This document shows positions 21,753-30,517 of a stretch of 64,000 nucleotides of DNA, piece by piece. Within the stretch, counting starts at the first letter, position 1. Every line of letters begins with the position of its first letter. This stretch comes from Streptomyces sp. WAC05374 (GTDB lineage: Bacteria > Actinomycetota > Actinomycetes > Streptomycetales > Streptomycetaceae). Made by a program: the position numbers and the translations under genes. The stretch lies in the NCBI RefSeq assembly GCF_004353505.1, contig NZ_SMNQ01000002.1, positions 520,328 to 584,327 on the forward strand, written 5' to 3'. The notes under the pieces are model-generated. The model worked only from the letters and a program-made list of their open reading frames with translations. It did no database searches and was not told the origin of the DNA.

Positions 21753-22351
21753 CGCGTACGCAGTGGGCCTCGGTGACCGCCGTGGTGCTGGCGCTGCTCT
21801 TCGCCGGGGCGGCCACGGTCGCCTCGGCGGGCCCGGAGCCCGGCCAGGTGGCGCCGGCGGCGGATTCGGCGGACGCCGGGTTCGCGCGGGACATGTCGGT
21901 GCACCACCAGCAGGCGGTGGAGATGTCGTTCATCGTGCGGGACCGCACGAAGGACGAGGAGGTGCGCCGGCTGGCGTACGACATCGCCAACACCCAGGCC
22001 AACCAGCGGGGCATGATGCTGGGCTGGCTGGACATGTGGGGCCTGCCGAAGGTGGCGCCGGGAGTTGAGCCGATGGCCTGGATGGGCATGCCGTCCCACG
22101 GCGCGATGCCGGGCATGGCGAGTCCGGAGGACCTCGACCGGCTGCGGGCGGCGAGCGGCCGGCAGGCCGAGGTGCTGTACCTGCGGCTGATGACCGAGCA
22201 CCACAAGGGCGGGGTGCACATGGCGCAGGGCTGTGTGGAGCGGTGCCGGCCCGGTGCGGAGCGGGACCTGGCCCAGGGGATGGTCGACGCCCAGGAGTCG
22301 GAGATCCTGCTGATGGCCGACCTGCTGAAGGCGCGGGGCGCGAAGCCGTAG
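21749..22351 (+). CDS. DUF305 exported protein
   Basis: A 200-residue protein with an N-terminal TM/signal (WASVTAVVLALLFAGAATVASA) and two ferritin-like DUF305 halves: ARDMSVHHQQAVEMSFIVRD and LRLMTEHHKGGVHMAQGCVE. The HHQQA and EHHKGG motifs and many Met residues (MAWMGMPSHGAMPGM) suggest metal, possibly copper, binding. The GTG start overlaps the DUF3105 stop (GTGA), so they are translationally coupled. Confidence 0.82.
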   Translation: MTRTQWASVTAVVLALLFAGAATVASAGPEPGQVAPAADSADAGFARDMSVHHQQAVEMSFIVRDRTKDEEVRRLAYDIANTQANQRGMMLGWLDMWGLPKVAPGVEPMAWMGMPSHGAMPGMASPEDLDRLRAASGRQAEVLYLRLMTEHHKGGVHMAQGCVERCRPGAERDLAQGMVDAQESEILLMADLLKARGAKP

Positions 22352-22524
22352 GGCTGCCGGTTCCCTCGTGCGCGGCCGCTCCGGGAGCCCCCGGGGCGGC
22401 CGTGTCGCGTACGGCGGCCATCCGGCGGCGCAGCGGTCGCGGGGTGGTGGGGGCGCGGTGAGAATGGAGGCGCTCGGGGACCGACGTACGGCGCTTTATG
22501 GCGTTTTCGGAGGCAAGGAACCCC

Positions 22525-22944
22525 ATGACCACCGCGAAGGACATCATGCACCCCGGAGCCGAGTGGCTCCCCGCACACGAGACCCTCGACCGTGCCGCGC
22601 AGATGATGCGCGACCTCAATGTGGGCGCGCTGCCCATCGCGGACGAGAACGAACGGCTCTGCGGCATCCTCACCGACCGCGACATCGTCGTCGGCTGTGT
22701 GGCCATGGGCCACGACCCGGCCCAGGTGACGGCGGGCGACATGGCGAAGGGCACGCCGCGCTGGATCGACGCCGGCGCGGACGTGGAGGAGGTCCTGCGC
22801 GAGATGAAGGGCCACCAGATCCGCCGCCTGCCGGTGATCGAGAACAAGCGGCTGGTCGGCATGATCAGCGAGGCCGACCTGGCTCGTCACCTGTCGCAGT
22901 CGCAGGTCGCGGGCTGGGCGGAGAAGGTCTACGAGCAGGGCTGA
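22525..22944 (+). CDS. Two-CBS-domain protein
   Basis: A 139-residue protein made of a tandem CBS pair: DIMHPGAEWLPAHETLDRAAQMMRDLNVGALPIADENERLCGILTDRDIV, and RWIDAGADVEEVLREMKGHQIRRLPVIENKRLVGMISEADLA. CBS pairs bind adenosyl ligands such as AMP and act as energy or redox sensors; stand-alone copies are common in Streptomyces. The ATG at 22525 follows GGAGG at about 22509. No partner is adjacent. Confidence 0.88.
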   Translation: MTTAKDIMHPGAEWLPAHETLDRAAQMMRDLNVGALPIADENERLCGILTDRDIVVGCVAMGHDPAQVTAGDMAKGTPRWIDAGADVEEVLREMKGHQIRRLPVIENKRLVGMISEADLARHLSQSQVAGWAEKVYEQG

Positions 22945-23038
22945 CCGGCGAACGCACCCGGGGGCGTGACGCGCGTGCCGCCTCACGCCCCCGGCGCGTG
23001 CCGCCCCGGGGCCGCTCCCTCGCCGTCCCCGTGCCGCC

Positions 23039-23893
23039 TCACGCCCCCGGCGCGTGCGCCCGGGGCCGGCCGCCCGCCGCCAGCACCGCGCCGGCCAGGA
23101 CCCGCGGCTGGTCCAGCATCATCAGGTGGCCCGTGTCCGGCACGGCCTCGAAGCGGGCGCCCAGTTGGTCGGCGAGCGCCCGCTGGCGGGCCGTCCAGCG
23201 CGCCGACGCGGGCGCGGCGAGCACGGTGACGGGGACGCCCGGCGGGAGCGGGTGGCGCTCACGGAGGGCGAGCAGCTCGGCGGCGACGGCCCGGTAATGG
23301 GTGTTCTCCAGCAGGGCGCCGGCCAGCACCCGGGAGGTGGCGTAGCAGCGGCGTACGAGCGCGGCGGGCGCCGGGTCGGGGGCGTGGCCGGGCCGGGAGA
23401 GGCGGACCACGGCGCGGCGGACGGGCGGGCCGAGCGCGGCGGGCGCCCCGGCGGCGGACAGTGTGGCGGCCGCGGCCCGGGCGAGCGCGGTGCGCACGGC
23501 GGGGGCGGCGGGCACGCGCGCGTGCTCCTCGACGGAGGCGTCGACGAGGACGACCCCGGCGGTACGGGCGGGGTGCAGCCGGGCGAACGCCTCCGCGTGG
23601 AACCCGGCGATGGAGTGCCCGACGACGGTCGCTGGGCCGTCCAGGGCGAGCGCGTCGAGGACGCCGGCGATCCGGTGGGCCTCGCCGGCCGCGGAGGGCG
23701 CCACGGCGGCCGGGCCGCTCAGCCCGTGGCCCGGGCGGTCGAAGCGGACGACGGTGCGGTGCGGGGCCAGCAGGGGCACGACGGGGTCCCAGTCGAACCA
23801 GCTCATGGCGAGGCCGGCGCTCAGCACGCAGACCGGGCCGCTGCCCTCCACGACCACGTGGTGGGGCACTCCCCCGACCCGTACGAACCCCAT
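23039..23893 (-). CDS. Alpha/beta hydrolase
   Basis: A 284-residue alpha/beta-hydrolase-fold protein. The nucleophile elbow is VVGHSIAGFHAE (GHSIAG), the oxyanion region CVLSAGLAMSWFDW, and the candidate catalytic His is in VPDTGHLMMLDQP. The ATG at 23893 has GGGGGAG just upstream; longer frames overlap the divergent nadE promoter. The substrate is unknown; it may be an esterase, lipase or other carboxylic-bond hydrolase. Confidence 0.78.
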   Translation of the reverse strand: MGFVRVGGVPHHVVVEGSGPVCVLSAGLAMSWFDWDPVVPLLAPHRTVVRFDRPGHGLSGPAAVAPSAAGEAHRIAGVLDALALDGPATVVGHSIAGFHAEAFARLHPARTAGVVLVDASVEEHARVPAAPAVRTALARAAAATLSAAGAPAALGPPVRRAVVRLSRPGHAPDPAPAALVRRCYATSRVLAGALLENTHYRAVAAELLALRERHPLPPGVPVTVLAAPASARWTARQRALADQLGARFEAVPDTGHLMMLDQPRVLAGAVLAAGGRPRAHAPGA

Positions 23894-24013
23894 CGCTCCC
23901 CCTCGTCGCCGCGTGCGCCCGGCAGCCAGCCTGCCATGCCGGTGTCCTGCCGATGCGCTGCCGGAGCCATGCCGGTGTCCGGCCGGTGTGGCGCATCCCT
24001 CCGGGACACCGCC

Positions 24014-24050
24014 AGGACATCGTGTCGCTCTGACGATTACACTGACCGCG
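24014..24050 (+). promoter_or_regulatory. Probable leaderless promoter of nadE
   Basis: AGGACA (24014-24019), an 18-bp spacer and TACACT (24038-24043) form a plausible housekeeping promoter. The GTG start follows 6 bases after the -10, and no Shine-Dalgarno sequence is present, so the mRNA probably begins at the start codon. Confidence 0.5.
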
Positions 24051-25810
24051 TGCCTCAACTACGCCTCGCCCTGAATCAGATCGACTCGACCGTCGGTGAC
24101 CTCGCCGCGAACGCCGAGGCGATCGTGCACTGGACCCGGCACTCCGCCGAGCAGGGAGCGCACCTCGTGGCGTTCCCCGAGATGGTGCTGACCGGCTACC
24201 CCGTCGAGGACCTGGCCCTGCGGTCGTCCTTCGTCGAGGCGTCCCGCAGCGCGCTGCGGGCGCTCGCCGCGCGGCTGGCCGCCGAGGGCTTCGGGGACCT
24301 CCCCGTGATCGTCGGCTACCTGGACCGCTCCGAGAAGGCCCAGCCCCGGTACGGCCAGCCGGCCGGCGCGCCGCGCAACGCCGCCGCCGTGCTGCACGGC
24401 GGCGAGGTGGTGCTGTCGTTCGCCAAGCACCACCTGCCCAACTACGGCGTCTTCGACGAGTTCCGGTACTTCGTGCCCGGCGACACCATGCCGGTGATCC
24501 GGGTGCGCGGCGTCGACGTGGCGCTCGCGATCTGCGAGGACCTGTGGCAGGACGGCGGCCGCGTCCCGGCCACCCGCAGCGCGGGCGCGGGGCTGCTGGT
24601 GTCCATCAACGCCTCGCCGTACGAGCAGAACAAGGACGACGTCCGCCTGGAGCTGGTGCGCAAGCGCGCCCAGGAGGCCGGCTGCACCCTGGCGTACCTG
24701 GCGATGATCGGCGGCCAGGACGAGCTGGTCTTCGACGGCGACTCGATCGTGGTGGACAAGGACGGCGAGGTCGTCGCGCGGGCGCCGCAGTTCTCCGAGG
24801 GCAGCGTGGTCCTGGACCTGGACCTGCCCGCCGCGTCCCCCGACGCCCCCACGGGGGTGGTGGACGACGGGCTGGCCATCGAGCGGGTCGTGCTGTCGCA
24901 GGAGCCGGTGCCCGCCTACGAGCCGGAGCTGGCCGGCGGGTACGCGGAGCGGCTCGACGACGACGAGGAGGTCTACACCGCGCTGGTGGTGGGCCTGCGC
25001 GCGTACGCCGCGAAGAACGGTTTCCGCTCGGTGCTGATCGGCCTGTCCGGCGGCATCGACTCGGCGCTGGTGGCCGCCATCGCCTGTGACGCGCTGGGCG
25101 CGCGGAACGTGTACGGCGTGTCGATGCCGTCCAAGTACAGCTCCGACCACTCCAAGGGCGACGCGGCCGAGCTGGCCCGCCGCACGGGGCTGAACTTCCG
25201 GACCGTGCCGATCGAGCCGATGTTCGACGCGTACATGGGCTCGCTGGGTCTGACGGGGCTGGCGGAGGAGAACCTCCAGTCGCGGCTGCGCGGCACCATG
25301 CTGATGGCGATCTCCAACCAGGAGGGCCACATCGTCCTCGCGCCGGGCAACAAGTCCGAGCTGGCGGTGGGCTACTCGACGCTGTACGGCGACTCCGTCG
25401 GCGCGTACGGGCCGATCAAGGACGTGTACAAGACGTCGGTCTTCCGGCTGGCGCGGTGGCGCAACCGGGCGGCCGAGGAGCGCGGGCAGACGCCGCCGAT
25501 CCCGGAGAACTCGATCTCCAAGCCGCCGAGCGCCGAGCTGCGGCCGGGCCAGGTCGACACCGACTCGCTGCCGGACTACGACGTCCTGGACCGGATTCTG
25601 GAGCTGTACGTCGACCGCGACCAGGGCAAGGACGCGATCGTCGCCGCCGGGTACGACGAGGAGCTGGTGACGCGGACGCTGCGCCTGGTGGACGCGGCGG
25701 AGTACAAGCGGCGCCAGTACCCGCCGGGCACCAAGATCTCCGCCAAGGGCTTCGGCAAGGACCGGCGCCTGCCGATCACCAACCGCTGGCGCGAGACCAC
25801 GACGGGCTGA
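24050..25810 (+). CDS. nadE: Glutamine-dependent NAD+ synthetase
   Basis: A 586-residue fusion of a nitrilase-type glutaminase (residues 1-270) and an NAD synthetase domain (300-586). The glutaminase triad is visible as E in FPEMVLTGYP, K in FAKHHLPNY and C in ICEDLWQ. The ATP pyrophosphatase loop is GLSGGIDSAL, with KSELAVGYSTLYGD further on. It amidates nicotinic acid adenine dinucleotide to NAD+. The GTG at 24050 is chosen; the longer in-frame extension runs antisense through the neighbouring hydrolase and is not coding. Confidence 0.95.
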   Translation: MPQLRLALNQIDSTVGDLAANAEAIVHWTRHSAEQGAHLVAFPEMVLTGYPVEDLALRSSFVEASRSALRALAARLAAEGFGDLPVIVGYLDRSEKAQPRYGQPAGAPRNAAAVLHGGEVVLSFAKHHLPNYGVFDEFRYFVPGDTMPVIRVRGVDVALAICEDLWQDGGRVPATRSAGAGLLVSINASPYEQNKDDVRLELVRKRAQEAGCTLAYLAMIGGQDELVFDGDSIVVDKDGEVVARAPQFSEGSVVLDLDLPAASPDAPTGVVDDGLAIERVVLSQEPVPAYEPELAGGYAERLDDDEEVYTALVVGLRAYAAKNGFRSVLIGLSGGIDSALVAAIACDALGARNVYGVSMPSKYSSDHSKGDAAELARRTGLNFRTVPIEPMFDAYMGSLGLTGLAEENLQSRLRGTMLMAISNQEGHIVLAPGNKSELAVGYSTLYGDSVGAYGPIKDVYKTSVFRLARWRNRAAEERGQTPPIPENSISKPPSAELRPGQVDTDSLPDYDVLDRILELYVDRDQGKDAIVAAGYDEELVTRTLRLVDAAEYKRRQYPPGTKISAKGFGKDRRLPITNRWRETTTG

Positions 25811-25833
25811 CCGCCCTCGCCCGGTCACGACGG

Positions 25834-25871
25834 CGAAGGGGCCTCCCGCGACGGCGCGGGAGGCCCCTTCG
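25834..25871. terminator. Bidirectional terminator between nadE and the EEP gene
   Basis: A 17-bp perfect stem (25834-25850 with 25855-25871) with a 4-base ACGG loop, between two convergent genes. This is the strongest hairpin in the chromosomal part and should end both transcripts. Confidence 0.85.
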
Positions 25872-25911
25872 GCGTACCGGCGCGGGGCGCGAGGCGCGCC
25901 CGGCAGGCCGG

Positions 25912-26937
25912 TCAGAGCGTGACGCGGGCCGCGATCGGCAGGTGGTCGCTGTCCGTGGCGGGCAGCGTCCACGAGGCGACCGGCTCGACGCCCTTCACCA
26001 TGATCTGGTCGATCCGCGCCATCGGGAACGCGGCCGGCCAACTGAAGCCCATGCCGTCACCGGCCGCGCCCTGCGTGGAGCGCATCTGGGACGTGACCGC
26101 GTTCAGCGACCGGTCGTTCATCGTGCCGTTCAGGTCGCCGAGCAGGATGACCTTGCCCAGGTCCTCGCGGACGATGGCCTCGCCCAGCGCGTCGGCGCTG
26201 TCGTCGCGCTGGTTGGCGGTGAACCCGGCGTTCAGCTTGACCCGCACGGACGGCAGGTGGGCGACGTAGACGGCGACCTCGCCCGAGGGCGCGGTCACGG
26301 TGGCGCGCATGGCCCGCGTCCAGCCCAGCCGGATGTCCACGGGGCGGCTGTCGCTCATCGGGTACTTGCTCCACAGGCCGACCGTGCCCTGGACGGAGTG
26401 GTACGGGTAGGTGTCGGCGAGCGCCTGCTCGTACACCGGGACCATGCCGGGCTTGAGCTCCTCCAGGGCCACGACGTCCGCGCCGGAGCCGGAGAGCTCG
26501 CGGGCGGTGCCCTGGGGGTCGGGGTTGTCGGCGTTGACGTTGTGCGTGACGACCATGAGGTCGCCCCCGGTGCCGGACTTGTCGGTGACGAGCCCGCCGA
26601 AGAGGTTGAGCCAGATCACCCCCGGCAGCAGGGCGGCCACCAGCGCGGTGGCCGAGCGGCGCATCAGGGCGGCGACCAGGATCACCGGCACGAGCACGCC
26701 CAGCCACGGCAGGAACGTCTCTGTGAGACTGCCCAGGTTGCCGATCTTGTTGGGGATCTGGGCGTGGAAGACCATCAGCAGCGCCAGCAGCACGGCGCAC
26801 GCGGCGAGCAGGAGGCCCCGCCGCCAGATGCCCGGATCGTGACGCCAGCGGTCGACCACCGACCGGACCCGGGACCCGGTGCGCCGCTGCTCCCGCGCGC
26901 TGCCGTTCCCCGTCTCCGTCACGTCCACCCGCGCCAT
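25912..26937 (-). CDS. Membrane-anchored endonuclease/exonuclease/phosphatase-family protein
   Basis: A 341-residue EEP-fold hydrolase. Three TM helices occupy residues 40-110 (GLLLAACAVLLALLMVF, FLPWLGVLVPVILVAAL, ATALVAALLPGVIWLNLFGG). The catalytic domain follows: VVTHNVNADN, VVALEELK (metal Glu), VAHLPS, LGDLNGTMND (catalytic Asp/Asn) and TDSDHLPIAARV (SDH). It could cleave phosphodiesters or lipid head groups outside the membrane; the substrate is unknown. Similar genes neighbour nadE and panB in Streptomyces. The 292 bp to panB hold no gene I can support. Confidence 0.85.
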   Translation of the reverse strand: MARVDVTETGNGSAREQRRTGSRVRSVVDRWRHDPGIWRRGLLLAACAVLLALLMVFHAQIPNKIGNLGSLTETFLPWLGVLVPVILVAALMRRSATALVAALLPGVIWLNLFGGLVTDKSGTGGDLMVVTHNVNADNPDPQGTARELSGSGADVVALEELKPGMVPVYEQALADTYPYHSVQGTVGLWSKYPMSDSRPVDIRLGWTRAMRATVTAPSGEVAVYVAHLPSVRVKLNAGFTANQRDDSADALGEAIVREDLGKVILLGDLNGTMNDRSLNAVTSQMRSTQGAAGDGMGFSWPAAFPMARIDQIMVKGVEPVASWTLPATDSDHLPIAARVTL

Positions 26938-27229
26938 GCCGCCGTCCTCACTGCCTTGCTCGTCGTGCTCCGTCGTACGCCCGCCCCCGACCCGACCCTA
27001 GGGGATCAGGAGACGGCCGTACTGCCACGAGGACGAAGAGGCGGCGCGCCGGGTTCCGGGGGTTGCGGCCGGAACGCTGGCTGTGACAGAACGCGCACAA
27101 ACAGGCCCGCTGGGGCGGCGGTGGAGATGGCCGCGGACCCACTTCCCCCCGTGCGGCACGAAGTGCCACCATGGACGTGGTCCGGGGACGCCGTCAGGGC
27201 GCCTCGAGATGACGAAGGAGCCGTTCCAC

Positions 27230-28093
27230 ATGACGCTTCAGGCTGCCTCCACGCAGTCCGCCGACAGCAGCAAGGCGCTGTACGGCGGCAAGGGCACGCG
27301 CCGCATCACCGTCCACGACATCGCCGCCGCCAAGGAGCGTGGCGAGAAGTGGCCCATGCTGACCGCCTACGACGCGATGACCGCCTCCGTGTTCGACGAG
27401 GCCGGCATCCCCGTCATGCTCGTCGGCGACTCGATGGGCAACTGCCACCTCGGCTACGAGTCCACCGTCCCGGTCACCCTCGACGAGATGGCCATCCTGT
27501 CCGCCGCCGTCGTCCGGGGCACCAGGCGGGCGCTGGTCGTGGGCGACCTGCCCTTCGGCTCGTACCAGGAGGGCCCGGTGCAGGCGCTGCGCTCCGCCAC
27601 CCGGCTGGTCAAGGAGGCGGGGGTCGGCGCGGTGAAGCTGGAGGGCGGCGAGCGGTCGCTGCCCCAGACCGAGATGCTGGTCCAGGCCGGCATCCCCGTC
27701 ATGTCGCACCTCGGTCTGACCCCGCAGTCCGTGAACACCATGGGCTACCGGGTGCAGGGGCGCGGCGACGAGGCGGCGCACCGGCTGCTGCGCGACGCCA
27801 AGGCCGCCCAGGACGCGGGCGCCTTCGCGCTCGTGCTGGAGCTGGTGCCGGCCGAGCTGGCCGCCGAGGTCACGCGGTCCCTGCACATCCCGACGATCGG
27901 CATCGGGGCCGGGCCCGACACCGACGCGCAGGTCCTGGTCTGGACCGACATGGCGGGCCTGACCGGCGGCAAGGTGCCGCGCTTCACCAAGCAGTACGCC
28001 AACCTCCGGCAGACGCTCGGGGACGCGGCGCGGGCGTTCGCCGACGAGGTCGTCGGCGGAGCGTTCCCGCAGGAGGAGCACACCTTCCACTAG
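27230..28093 (+). CDS. panB: Ketopantoate hydroxymethyltransferase
   Basis: A 287-residue PanB, first enzyme of pantothenate synthesis, transferring a hydroxymethyl group from methylene-tetrahydrofolate to 2-ketoisovalerate. Diagnostic segments are MLTAYDAMTASVFDEAGIPVMLVGDSMGN, VVGDLPFGSYQ, AVKLEGG, PVMSHLGLTPQSVN and TIGIGAGPDTDAQVLVWTDMAG, with the catalytic Glu in LVLELVPAE. The ATG at 27230 is placed 9 bases after AAGGAG; the ATG at 27209 would add seven residues. A hairpin terminator follows. Confidence 0.95.
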   Translation: MTLQAASTQSADSSKALYGGKGTRRITVHDIAAAKERGEKWPMLTAYDAMTASVFDEAGIPVMLVGDSMGNCHLGYESTVPVTLDEMAILSAAVVRGTRRALVVGDLPFGSYQEGPVQALRSATRLVKEAGVGAVKLEGGERSLPQTEMLVQAGIPVMSHLGLTPQSVNTMGYRVQGRGDEAAHRLLRDAKAAQDAGAFALVLELVPAELAAEVTRSLHIPTIGIGAGPDTDAQVLVWTDMAGLTGGKVPRFTKQYANLRQTLGDAARAFADEVVGGAFPQEEHTFH

Positions 28094-28112
28094 CCACTCC
28101 CGGCACAGACGA

Positions 28113-28143
28113 CGGCCCGCCGACTTCCCCCATCGGCGGGCTG
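28113..28143 (+). terminator. Hairpin terminator after panB
   Basis: GCCCGCCGA (28115-28123) pairs with TCGGCGGGC (28133-28141), extended by one wobble and one further pair, over a 9-base C-rich loop. It begins 20 bases after the panB stop. Confidence 0.7.
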
Positions 28144-28217
28144 TCGGCGTGCGGGGCCGGCGTTAGCCTGGGAAGTGGACTCGGGGGACCGCACACTGCT
28201 TCACCGGAGGCGACGCC

Positions 28218-28583
28218 ATGGCAGGCATCGCACGCAAGAACTTCGACTCCCCGGACGAGACCCGGCCCTTCGAGGAGGGCAAGGGCAAGCTCGACCTGGT
28301 CAACTCGGACCGCGGTTCGGTCGGCCGGGCGGTCTTCGAGCCGGGCTGGCAGTGGTCCAAGCACGTGAAGCCGATCGCCGGTACCGAGAGCTGCCAGGCC
28401 GCGCACGTCGCGTACACGGTGAGCGGGCAGATGAAGATCGTCATGGACGACGGCGAGAGCATCGAGGTGGGTCCCGGCGACTTCGTCACCATCGCACCGG
28501 GCCATGACGCCTGGGTGCTCGGGGACGAGCCGTGCGTGATGCTCGACTGGGTCGGGTTCGTCGACTACGCCAAGCCCGCCTGA
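28218..28583 (+). CDS. Small cupin protein
   Basis: A 121-residue single-domain cupin: GWQWSKHVKPIAGTESCQAAHVAYTVSGQMKIVMDDGESIEVGPGDFVTIAPGHDAWVLGDEPC. The two cupin motifs are present, with His in KHVKP and GHDAW positions for metal or ligand binding. No enzymatic role can be assigned. It is downstream of panB but separated by a terminator, with CCGGAGG (28206-28212) before the ATG at 28218. Confidence 0.8.
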   Translation: MAGIARKNFDSPDETRPFEEGKGKLDLVNSDRGSVGRAVFEPGWQWSKHVKPIAGTESCQAAHVAYTVSGQMKIVMDDGESIEVGPGDFVTIAPGHDAWVLGDEPCVMLDWVGFVDYAKPA

Positions 28584-28630
28584 GCCGTCCTCCCGGCCGC
28601 GCGGGCGATCCGCCGGCGGCCCGGAGCCGG

Positions 28631-28674
28631 TGTCGGTGACCTGTCGGTGAGCTGTCGGTGAGCTGTCGGTGGCC
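28631..28674. promoter_or_regulatory. Four 11-bp direct repeats upstream of the ABC exporter (SARP-type site)
   Basis: TGTCGGTGAGC is repeated head to tail four times (28631, 28642, 28653, 28664; first and last copies with one or two changes). The array ends 17 bp before the exporter start. SARP regulators bind heptamers spaced 11 bp apart just upstream of a -10 element. A SARP gene lies directly downstream of this exporter, facing it, which makes the match notable. Confidence 0.6.
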
Positions 28675-28691
28675 CCTGGTGCGATGGGGGC

Positions 28692-29686
<995 letters not shown>

Positions 29687-29690
<4 letters not shown>

Positions 29691-30496
29691 GCACGGTGAC
29701 GACGACGGCGCCCTCGGAGGGGCGCATCGGCCTGCGGGCCAACACGCGGCACGTCGGCGCCCTGGTGCGCCGCAACGCCCTCCAGATCAAGCAGGACCCG
29801 GAGTCGATGTTCGACGCCGTGCTGATGCCGATCATCTTCATCCTGCTGTTCGTGTACGTCTTCGGCGGCGCGATCGCCGGCAAGGGCAACCAGCAGGACT
29901 ACGTCAACTACGTCACGCCCGGCCTGATGGCGATGATGGGCATCAACATCGCCATGGCCGTCGGCACCGGGGTGAACGACGACGTCAAGAAGGGAGTGAT
30001 GGACCGGTTCCGGACGATGCCGATCGCCCGGTCGTCGGTCCTCGTCGCCAAGATCGTGGTGGAGGTCGGCCGGATGCTGATCGCCACGACGATCCTGCTC
30101 GGCATGGGCTTCCTGCTCGGCATGGAGATCAAGACCTCCGTCGTCGACCTGCTGGCCGCGGTCGGGCTGTCGATGGTCTTCGGCGCGTCACTGATGTGGA
30201 TCTTCATCCTGCTCGGGCTGAGCCTGCCGACGACGCAGGCCGTGCAGGGGGTCGCCATGCTCGTGCTCATGCCGCTGCAGTTCGGCTCGTCGATCTTCGC
30301 CCCGCCCACGTCGATGCCCGACTGGCTGAAGACGTTCACCGACTACAACCCGCTCTCCAACCTCGCGGACGCCGCCCGGAACCTGATCAACGGCGGGCCG
30401 GTCGCCCACTCGGTGTGGATGACGCTCGCCTGGGCCGTGGGCATCACGCTGGTCACCGCGCCGCTCGCGGTCGCCCGGTTCCGCAGGCGGACCTGA
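29687..30496 (+). CDS. ABC-2 permease, DrrB type
   Basis: A 269-residue membrane permease with six TM helices, including FDAVLMPIIFILLFVYVFGGAI, YVTPGLMAMMGINIAMAVG, TTILLGMGFLLGM, LAAVGLSMVFGASLMWIFILLGL, GVAMLVLMPLQFGSSIFAP and AWAVGITLVTAPLAVARF. The sequence KKGVMDRFRTMPIARSSVLVAKI is the usual cytosolic coupling segment of DrrB proteins. It forms the exporter with the preceding ATPase. It ends 21 bp from the convergent SARP gene. Confidence 0.92.
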
Positions 30497-30517
30497 GGCG
30501 AGCGGACCGGGGCGCGG

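Noticed and set aside
23054..25456. Very long plus-strand frame reading through 23054-25810 (918 codons)
   Set aside because: Only the part from 24050 (nadE) is coding; upstream it is antisense to the alpha/beta hydrolase and composed of Gly/Arg-rich shadow sequence.
25811..28368. 970-codon plus-strand frame over nadE end, EEP gene and panB
   Set aside because: Low-complexity shadow in a wrong frame relative to nadE and panB and antisense to the EEP gene.
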